Shown: piece after piece, positions 14,600 to 19,907 of the stretch
How the letters are laid out: each line of letters opens with the position of its first letter
Position numbering within the stretch: the stretch's first letter is position 1
Assembly: GCA_014523485.1 (NCBI GenBank)
Contig: JAATVK010000052.1
Coordinates: forward strand, 1 to 19,907
DNA: 19,907 nucleotides
Source: Nitrososphaerales archaeon TH5894
GTDB taxonomy: Archaea; Thermoproteota; Nitrososphaeria; Nitrososphaerales; Nitrososphaeraceae
Reading direction: 5' to 3'
Translations under genes and position numbers: made by a program
Notes under the pieces: generated by a model
Told to the model about the DNA's origin: nothing
The model's database searches: none
What the model saw: the letters and a program-made list of their open reading frames with translations, nothing else

Positions 14600-15577
14600 T
14601 TAGTATATTAGATCAGAGCTAATTTTAAGTAACTCTTTATTTTCAAGGAAATAACAATTTTTTAATTTTTTTTCTTTTGCTAACCCGTATACAAATAATT
14701 GGACAAAGAAAACCGAGAAAAATAAAATTTCTATATTAGAATTAAAAGGTATTTCAATAAGAAATGAATAAAATTTTTGCTTATTTAAAAGATAGTTTAA
14801 CTTGTAAGCTTTTTTATTGATATGTTGATTTTTGGACGAAAAAATAATCAATATGTCTGTATGTGTTAAACTAAATAATGGTGAATGACAAAAATATTCA
14901 AAGGAAAATGCAGATGATTTTAAACCTAATACCTCATTTATCTTCAATGAGCCGTAACAAGAAATTGGAAATAAGGTTGAATTACCTAGAAAAAAAAAGG
15001 ATTGGTCTTCATTTAAAGAAGAATATTTTTTAATTTTATCAATTATATAATTCGCAAATTGCTCAGCCTTATCGTAAATTATTTTTGTATTATTCACTGT
15101 TTTTGATTTCTTTACTAACGCTAAAGCCGCCATTGTAGTTAATATAAAACCCAATGTTCCAGCAGTAGCCAAAGAGGGTTTTTGATAATCTATTTTAATT
15201 ACTCGCATACAAATTTTTGCAAGGGAGCTAGTAGGATTAGCAGTAACAGCTATTGTTTCTTTACAATATTTTTTTATTTTTTTTGCAGCCAAAATATTTT
15301 CTTTTGTTTTTCCCGAAATAGAAATAAAGCATACTATTTTATTCTTACTTAAAGTTGGATTAATTATTATTTCAAGAGGATCTATACATAAACAATTAAA
15401 ATTAGATTCATAACTTGCTATTAAACCAGAAACAAACGAATCGCCCGAACCTACAAAAAGGAATTCAGAAGGATTTTTATTTTTTTCAAGGGTACTAATT
15501 TTTAATTTCTCTACTTGATATTCGATTTCTTCTACTTGATGTTCAATTTCTTTTTTCATTAATTCTATAGAATTCAT
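14600..15577 (-). CDS. GlmS-type SIS sugar-phosphate isomerase-like protein
   Basis: A 325-residue protein with two SIS domains (about 35-160 and 190-320), resembling the isomerase half of glucosamine-6-phosphate synthase (GlmS) or AgaS-like deaminases, without an amidotransferase domain. FVGSGDSF (41-48) and SISGKT (86-91) are the phosphosugar-binding loops. LKINEVLGLKSSAFSFEYFCHSP (211-233) carries E227 and H231, near the positions of GlmS's glutamate and histidine, although spacing is altered (EYFCHSP against ELKHGP). The C-terminal DQPRNLAK motif of GlmS is absent, so synthase activity is not claimed; a deaminase, isomerase or sugar-phosphate sensor are alternatives. The N-terminal helix contains a recent 21-base duplication (EIEHQVEEIEYQVE). 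It is the first gene of the set ending with GH38; TTTAAATA at 15610-15617 may be its TATA box. Confidence 0.78.
   Translation of the reverse strand: MNSIELMKKEIEHQVEEIEYQVEKLKISTLEKNKNPSEFLFVGSGDSFVSGLIASYESNFNCLCIDPLEIIINPTLSKNKIVCFISISGKTKENILAAKKIKKYCKETIAVTANPTSSLAKICMRVIKIDYQKPSLATAGTLGFILTTMAALALVKKSKTVNNTKIIYDKAEQFANYIIDKIKKYSSLNEDQSFFFLGNSTLFPISCYGSLKINEVLGLKSSAFSFEYFCHSPLFSLTHTDILIIFSSKNQHINKKAYKLNYLLNKQKFYSFLIEIPFNSNIEILFFSVFFVQLFVYGLAKEKKLKNCYFLENKELLKISSDLIY
15510..15551. repeat. 21-base tandem duplication in the SIS gene
   Basis: Bases 15510-15530 and 15531-15551 match at 19 of 21 positions. On the minus strand they encode EIEHQVE then EIEYQVE, lengthening the first helix by one heptad where GlmS-type proteins have a single KEIxEQP-like start. 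Confidence 0.8.
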
Positions 15578-15893
15578 ATCAACAATCTACTCTAAGTGAG
15601 ATGAGACTCTTTAAATAAATATTATAATTGTATTACTTTTATTATAGTAATTCTTGAAGAGTTAATATTATTAATTAATATTCAAATACAACTTTTTTCT
15701 TTCTGTGATCTAGAGATCGAAATGATTAATCAGTATTTTTAATTTTAAAAGCAAATTTTTAAGGTTAGTCAATTTTAAATTGGGTCATTTCAATTCATTA
15801 TCATGAATGAATATAGGGTTTTTCAGTCTTAATGATCGTAAAATATTGAATATAAAGAGATCGATTTAAAATGATGTGATTATTATAACATAG
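15578..15893. promoter_or_regulatory. 316-base divergent promoter region with four dyads
   Basis: This gap divides the minus-strand SIS operon from the plus-strand SDR gene and has no credible ORF. It holds AATATTA/TAATATT (15664-15682), GATCT-AG-AGATC (15707-15718), CAATTT-T-AAATTG (15770-15782) and ATTCAT/ATGAAT (15793-15808). TATA-like elements are TTTAAATA (15610-15617, facing the SIS gene) and TTTAAAA (15865-15871) plus TATAAAG (15851-15857), facing the SDR gene. The dyads are seen directly; use as operators is inference. Confidence 0.4.
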
Positions 15894-16655
15894 GTGTATA
15901 TGAATTTAAGAAATAAAGTTGCTATTGTAACTGGAGCCGGTGGCACAGTAGGTAGAGATATTACAAAATCTCTAATTTCTGAAGGTTGTAAAGTTGTTAT
16001 AAATGGACGTGACGCTAAAAAACTAAATAGTCTTTCGAAAGAAATAGGCAATAAAAAGGACATCCTAGTTCTTCCAGGAGACATAACCAAGGAAGGCGAT
16101 GTTTTAAATATGATAGAACAAATAACAAATAATTATAATAAGATTGACGTTTTAATAAATAATGCAGGAGTTATAAATGATCCTAAACTTTTTCATGAAA
16201 CAACCCATGATGAATGGATGAGTCTTATCAATGTTCATGTTATCGGTACGCTTCAAATGACAAAGGCAGTCTTACCACTTATGGTTGAAAATAGGGATGG
16301 TTGTATTATTAATATTTCTTCGACTTTGGGAACAAGAGCAATCCCTGGAGTGCCATTGTCAATCTATGGACTTACCAAAGGAGGTATAATTTCATTTACC
16401 AAACATATTGCTGTAGAATATGGACAGTATGGAATTAGATGCAATTGTATAGTCCCCTCTACTATTAGAACTCCTTTTCTAGAACCTTTTATGAAAGATG
16501 AAAATGCAAAGAAAACTCTAGAATCATCATTTCCTCTTCGAAGAATAGGTGAACCCTCTGATATATCTAATACTATTTTATTTCTTTGTTCTGAGAAATC
16601 CAAATGGATAACAGGAGCGGAAATGAATATCGATGGAGGCATAACAGCAAAATAA
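15894..16655 (+). CDS. Short-chain dehydrogenase/reductase (FabG-like)
   Basis: A 253-residue classical SDR, the normal length for the family. The cofactor loop is TGAGGTVG (13-20), where the usual G in the sixth position is T. NNAG (89-92) and the catalytic set S143 (NISS, 140-143), Y158 and K162 (YGLTK) are present. The gap between the serine and the tyrosine is two residues longer than usual. The last quarter (PLRRIGEPSDIS, GAEMNIDGG) is typical of FabG-like enzymes. The enzyme should reduce or oxidise an alcohol/ketone or sugar with NAD(P)H; the substrate cannot be read. Start: GTG at 15894 in the frame used, with a better ATG at 15900 (MNLRNKVAIVTG), the usual opening; TTTAAAA at 15865-15871 suits a leaderless GTG. 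The gene is isolated, diverging from the SIS operon. Confidence 0.9.
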   Translation: MYMNLRNKVAIVTGAGGTVGRDITKSLISEGCKVVINGRDAKKLNSLSKEIGNKKDILVLPGDITKEGDVLNMIEQITNNYNKIDVLINNAGVINDPKLFHETTHDEWMSLINVHVIGTLQMTKAVLPLMVENRDGCIINISSTLGTRAIPGVPLSIYGLTKGGIISFTKHIAVEYGQYGIRCNCIVPSTIRTPFLEPFMKDENAKKTLESSFPLRRIGEPSDISNTILFLCSEKSKWITGAEMNIDGGITAK

Positions 16656-16944
16656 ATATTTATAGTGTATTAAGCCATTTGATGGTTAAAAATATTACGA
16701 GAAATATAATATCAAATATGTATTTTACTTCTTATGTTTTTAATCATCAGTAACTAAATAGCAATTCACATAAAACCAGATCATTCTTCTATTTTTGAAT
16801 ACTCTAGATAAATATTGATAACAACATCATAATGAAATAATACTTTTACTTTATATATTCCAAATTCAATTTTCTATTGTAACAAGAATAAAATTTGACT
16901 TTTACTAACTATGAATTATAAAAAATATTATTGGAGTAACGGTA
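16656..16944. other. Gene-free A+T-rich gap between convergent genes
   Basis: No ORF, tRNA or clear repeat was found in this part of the 339-base gap between the ends of the SDR and ParB-like genes. T-rich runs after 16718 (TTTTACTTCTTATGTTTTTA) may end SDR transcription. Confidence 0.4.
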
Positions 16945-16978
16945 TGCCCTGTTGTTTCTGAAAATACATGCTAGGGCA
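16945..16978. repeat. Inverted repeat TGCCCT/AGGGCA in a G+C-richer patch
   Basis: TGCCCT (16945-16950) and AGGGCA (16973-16978) form a perfect six-base stem with a 22-base loop. The patch (about 16932-16978) is richer in G+C than the surrounding gap. It may belong to a transcript end or a small RNA; nothing confirms either. Confidence 0.35.
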
Positions 16979-16994
16979 AAAAAGAAAAAATAAT
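16978..16994 (-). terminator. T-rich tract directly after the ParB-like gene
   Basis: Read on the minus strand, the sequence next to the TAA stop is TTATTTTTTCTTTTTTT, a strong T-rich run of the kind that ends archaeal transcripts. Confidence 0.5.
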
Positions 16995-17897
16995 TTAATT
17001 GAGGGTATCTTTTTTACCTCTGAAGATTTTTTTATTATATTTTTTGAATTTTATAGTATCATCTATCAATTCATGTATTCTTATTCTTAGTTCCATTAAA
17101 AAATTGATAATCTCTGTTCTCTGTTCTGGCTCGATTGAAATTTGCGATTCTTCTATTAAGTTATCTATTCTTGCCAAAGTAACTTTGAGAGACAGGGAAG
17201 CTTTTTTGGTGATCTTTAAGGACTTTGATAAATAATTGTTAGCATTGGCAAAACCTATATTAGTATAATCTTCCGTACTATGGTCTCTTAAGATCATTTT
17301 TAATTCTCTTATTTTTTTCACTGAAAGATCATTTTTAATTATTTCTCCCACGATCTGTGATTGCCTTTCAATTGGAATAGTTGATATCTCAATAGCTTTA
17401 CTAACGTTTAACATATTTGAAGCGATTTTTTTCTGAGTTTCTTCGGAAAGCTTTAGAAGCTGAATCCTATGAGATACATATTCCTCACTTTTTCCGATCT
17501 TCTTGGCAAGATCACTCACACCACCCCAACCAAAATCGATCACATATCTTCTAAATGCTTCTGCCTCTTCAATAGGATCCATTGATTTCCTTTGAATATT
17601 TTCAGAGAGCTGGATTTCAAATGCTTGTTTATTTGTCATCTCGCAAATTTTGCAAGGAATAAATCTCCATCTAAGAGATTTACATGCTTGGTATCTTCTA
17701 TGACCTGCTACTATTTCAAATCCATGAGATAAGGGTCTAATGAGGATAGGTTGAATTAACCCATGCTCTCTAATACTAATAATAAGAGATTCATCATCTT
17801 CACAATATTTTTGAAATTTGTCTCTTACTGCAAATGATGAAGGACGAATCATCTTTATCTCTATTTGTTCTATTATACTTGTGTCAACAAATTCCAC
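16995..17897 (-). CDS. ParB/Spo0J-like protein without ParA partner
   Basis: A 300-residue ParB-family protein. The N-terminal nuclease/CTPase domain (about 10-105) contains GLIQPILIRP (46-55), GHRRYQA (65-71, in place of GERRxRA) and LSENIQR (97-103), the sites for CTP in ParB clamps. A helix-turn-helix follows (SDLAKKIGKSEEYVSHRIQLL, about 128-148) as in the DNA-recognising part of ParB. The C-terminal 80 residues are charged and helical and do not look like the standard dimer domain. No ParA, parS array or replication gene is nearby, so it may be a chromosome-segregation factor, a nucleoid regulator or a relic of a plasmid. The start is GTG at 17897, supported by TAAATATAAA (17919-17928) about 26 bases upstream; a palindrome lies between them (17906-17917), suggesting autoregulation. 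Confidence 0.88.
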   Translation of the reverse strand: MEFVDTSIIEQIEIKMIRPSSFAVRDKFQKYCEDDESLIISIREHGLIQPILIRPLSHGFEIVAGHRRYQACKSLRWRFIPCKICEMTNKQAFEIQLSENIQRKSMDPIEEAEAFRRYVIDFGWGGVSDLAKKIGKSEEYVSHRIQLLKLSEETQKKIASNMLNVSKAIEISTIPIERQSQIVGEIIKNDLSVKKIRELKMILRDHSTEDYTNIGFANANNYLSKSLKITKKASLSLKVTLARIDNLIEESQISIEPEQRTEIINFLMELRIRIHELIDDTIKFKKYNKKIFRGKKDTLN

Positions 17898-17905
17898 AGT
17901 AATGA

Positions 17906-17928
17906 ATACTCAAGTATCTTTATATTTA
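17906..17928 (-). promoter_or_regulatory. Promoter of the ParB-like gene with operator-like palindrome
   Basis: TAAATATAAA (17919-17928, minus-strand sense) is a TATA box about 26 bases before the GTG. ATACT-TG-AGTAT (17906-17917) is a perfect five-base dyad directly between it and the start, covering the zone where a repressor would block RNA polymerase. ParB itself is a natural candidate; that is inference. Confidence 0.5.
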
Positions 17929-18139
17929 TTGTGATTTTGTTCATTTTATTGTACTATAAAATCTATATTATTATAAAAATTATATCTATTCTATTGATTT
18001 AGTATTATTTCCTTTATTTTATTATACCTTCTAATTTTCTTGGTTCACAAATTAAATATTCTATTACATAAATTCAAATAGAAGTTTATTATTAATCAAA
18101 AAATGTATTTTTTTATCAATTGAAATATAGTCTATGTAA

Positions 18140-19030
18140 TCAATGTTCATGTCTATGCTCTTCAATATGACTATGGGGATGAGAGTGTTTATTATCTCCA
18201 TGAAAGTGCATATGATATGACTTTTTAATATGAGAATAACCCACAGATATAATAAATGAAGCAGTTCCAAATAATACTATAGTAGCACCAGAAGGTGAAT
18301 CAACATAGAAACTGCAATACATACCTAAAAATGCAGTTATCATCCCGATAACTGAGGAAAGAATCATTATTTTTAAAAAATTATTTGTAATTAGTCTTGC
18401 TGATATTGCAGGTGCAATAATAGCTACTGCAAGAAGTGTAACTCCTATAGAATTCATTGCTGATATTACAACTAGGGCAAGTACAACGGAAAATAACAAA
18501 TCAACTCTATTTGTTTTGACTCCGTAAACTTTAGCTGTATCAGCATCTAAAATTGTAAATAATAATCTCTTTTGAAAAAGGAATATGAAAGTGATGGTAA
18601 CAATAGAAACAAAGGTAATGAAAATAAGATCTAAATCGTTGACAGATAATATATTTCCAAATAGCAGGGCCTCAAAATTTCTAACAGGAGTTTGGGCCGT
18701 ACTCATTAAAAAAATTCCAATTGCAAATCCTGCAGTTGTCACAATACCTATGGCGGCATCTGCTTTTATTTTGTATCTATTATTTATTTCAGTGATCAAC
18801 AGAGCTGATAAAATACCCCATATTGCTGCTCCTACATACAGATTTAATCCTATAATATAGCTACTTATTGCTCCACCAAATACAGCATGTGACATTCCAT
18901 GTCCAATATAACTCATTCCTCGCAATACTATGTACACACCAAGTAATCCGCATGTTCCACCTACCAGTATAGAAACTAAAATAGCTCGATTAAAAAATTC
19001 ATAATGAAATGGTTGAAGTAGAAAATCCAT
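18140..19030 (-). CDS. znuB: Zinc/manganese-type ABC transporter permease with His-rich tail
   Basis: A 296-residue membrane protein of the ABC-3 (ZnuB/MntB) family with about eight helices spread over residues 15-265. LRGMSYIGHGMSHAVFGGA (36-54) and SIGVTLLAVAIIAPAIS (194-210) are family-typical. The C-terminal tail (273-296) has ten histidines in 24 residues (HMHFHGD, HSHPHSH, EHRHEH), well suited to bind Zn, Ni or Cu; it is predicted to lie in the cytoplasm and may sense or buffer the imported metal. Most ZnuB proteins lack such a tail. The gene follows the ATPase gene by 44 bases. The substrate-binding protein is not in the window, and no zinc regulator is visible. The metal is inferred from family and tail: Zn most likely, Mn possible. 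Confidence 0.9.
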   Translation of the reverse strand: MDFLLQPFHYEFFNRAILVSILVGGTCGLLGVYIVLRGMSYIGHGMSHAVFGGAISSYIIGLNLYVGAAIWGILSALLITEINNRYKIKADAAIGIVTTAGFAIGIFLMSTAQTPVRNFEALLFGNILSVNDLDLIFITFVSIVTITFIFLFQKRLLFTILDADTAKVYGVKTNRVDLLFSVVLALVVISAMNSIGVTLLAVAIIAPAISARLITNNFLKIMILSSVIGMITAFLGMYCSFYVDSPSGATIVLFGTASFIISVGYSHIKKSYHMHFHGDNKHSHPHSHIEEHRHEH

Positions 19031-19074
19031 AGAATATTATTGCAACTCCCTCTTATTTCTCAATAGTCAATCAG

Positions 19075-19812
19075 TCATTTTAGATCATATGTCCTATAAA
19101 GAATATTATCCGATAAAGTTGAAGATGGTTCTCCTTGGGAAATAATGTTTTTATTCAGACAAACTATCCATGGTAGCTTTTTAGCTACTCCATCAATATC
19201 ATGGGTTGTCATAATTATAGTCATTCCTTTCAAGTTTAGGTCGCTTAATATCTGTAAGAAATTTTCTCTATTGGTTTTATCAAGGCCTGCTGTAGGTTCA
19301 TCTAAAATAAGGATTTCAGGGTTATGGATCAATGCTCTTGCCAAGAATACTCGTTTTTGTTCTCCACCTGATAATTCTTTGATATGACGAGTAGCATAAC
19401 CATCCATCCCTAAGACATGAAGTAAATGGTCTATTTCTATTCTGGTACTTTTATTTATCCATGGAAAAAAACCAGATTGATTCCACAATCCCAAAGAGAC
19501 AAACTCTTTTACACTAACAGGAAAATCCCATTCTATGCTTTCAACCTGAGGTGAATATCCAATTATTGTAGATTTTTTATTTTTTTTGTCACTAAAATTG
19601 TTTAACCTTATTATTCCGTTCCATGGTCTATATAATCCTACAATCAACTTCAAAAGAGTAGATTTACCGGCGCCACTTGGACCCAATAAACCGATGAAAC
19701 CCCCTTTTGGTATATATAATGTTATACCATCAATAACTGGCAAATGGTAATTGTAACCAAATGAGACGTTTTTCAAAGTTAAAATGATTTCTGACGGCTT
19801 TTTCTCATTCAT
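19075..19812 (-). CDS. znuC: Zinc/manganese-type ABC transporter ATPase
   Basis: A 245-residue ABC ATPase, full length for this family. Walker A is GPSGAGKS (44-51), the Q loop Q89 in YSPQVESIEWDFPVSV (the ESIEWDFP segment is typical of Zn/Mn-type importers), the signature LSGGEQKR (147-154), Walker B LILDEPTAGLD (168-178, with E172) and the switch histidine H204 in TTHD. It powers the permease encoded 44 bases downstream, and the two are surely co-transcribed. The ATG at 19812 lies inside a perfect 10-base tandem repeat. TTTTAATAAA at about 19840-19849 may be the TATA box. A solute-binding protein should be encoded elsewhere. Confidence 0.92.
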   Translation of the reverse strand: MNEKKPSEIILTLKNVSFGYNYHLPVIDGITLYIPKGGFIGLLGPSGAGKSTLLKLIVGLYRPWNGIIRLNNFSDKKNKKSTIIGYSPQVESIEWDFPVSVKEFVSLGLWNQSGFFPWINKSTRIEIDHLLHVLGMDGYATRHIKELSGGEQKRVFLARALIHNPEILILDEPTAGLDKTNRENFLQILSDLNLKGMTIIMTTHDIDGVAKKLPWIVCLNKNIISQGEPSSTLSDNILYRTYDLK

Positions 19813-19826
19813 TTACATTCATTTAC
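19807..19826. repeat. Perfect 10-base tandem repeat at the ATPase start
   Basis: ATTCATTTAC occurs twice in a row (19807-19816 and 19817-19826), covering the start codon of the ABC ATPase gene. On the minus strand it makes GTAAATGAATGTAAATGAAT, with several ATG triplets, so it may affect start choice or be a binding site. Confidence 0.5.
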
Positions 19827-19907
19827 GATTTGTCTTGTGTTTATTAAAATGAGATAATAACCTTTATTGTTTTATATTTAATATATAAAAAAAATTAGGT
19901 TGTAGAT

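Noticed and set aside
16364..16642. 92-codon minus-strand open frame inside the SDR gene
   Set aside because: Shadow of the SDR reading frame, no motif.
18030..18060. GGTTCACAAATT resembling a tRNA T-arm
   Set aside because: No matching acceptor, D or anticodon stems around it; no tRNA was found anywhere in the window.
18064..18270. 68-codon minus-strand open frame overlapping the end of the permease gene
   Set aside because: It overlaps the histidine-rich tail of the permease in another frame; composition is that of translated A+T-rich spacer.

Overview
The window looks like a chromosomal piece of an ammonia-oxidising archaeon (Thaumarchaeota/Nitrososphaeria, perhaps a soil Nitrososphaerales such as the Nitrosocosmicus type). 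The best marker is a J-domain/ferredoxin fusion gene (13943-14503), a combination reported, as far as I recall, from plants/green algae and Thaumarchaeota. Supporting signs are strong A+T bias, GTG and TTG starts, and archaeal TATA-like boxes about 24-30 bases before several start codons (leaderless transcripts). Secreted proteins are rich in N-glycosylation sequons, and there is a PsbP-like secreted protein and a secreted two-PDZ HtrA protease. I find no rRNA, tRNA, CRISPR array, transposase or phage gene. The genus assignment is inference.

Layout. 1-6200 is an envelope-oriented stretch: a PsbP-like secreted protein, an unknown secreted protein with two cysteines, a creatininase-family amidohydrolase, the HtrA protease followed by a cysteine-free secreted protein with eight sequons, and a small secreted protein built on six perfect PPVEDY repeats. 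The 438-base gap before htrA holds several inverted repeats. 6337-9200 on the minus strand carries an esterase-D-like hydrolase, a class III nucleotidyl cyclase with an N-terminal helix-turn-helix-like segment, and two small unknown proteins. Divergently placed at 9215 is a SelB/EF-Tu-like protein whose GTPase domain has lost its nucleotide-binding motifs.

10371-15577 on the minus strand is a compact set, in transcription order: a GlmS-type SIS sugar-phosphate protein, the DnaJ-ferredoxin fusion, a mannosyl-3-phosphoglycerate-phosphatase-like HAD enzyme, and a GH38 alpha-mannosidase of the size of mannosylglycerate hydrolase. The last two are almost fused end to start. This suggests mannose-conjugate (possibly mannosylglycerate) or glycan turnover beside a redox chaperone. 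It is the most interesting locus here, though the link between its parts is inferred from position.

15894-19812 holds a lone SDR oxidoreductase, a ParB-like protein without a ParA partner but with a palindrome between its TATA box and start, and a two-gene zinc/manganese-type ABC importer (permease with a histidine-rich tail, plus ATPase). Its substrate-binding protein is not in the window.
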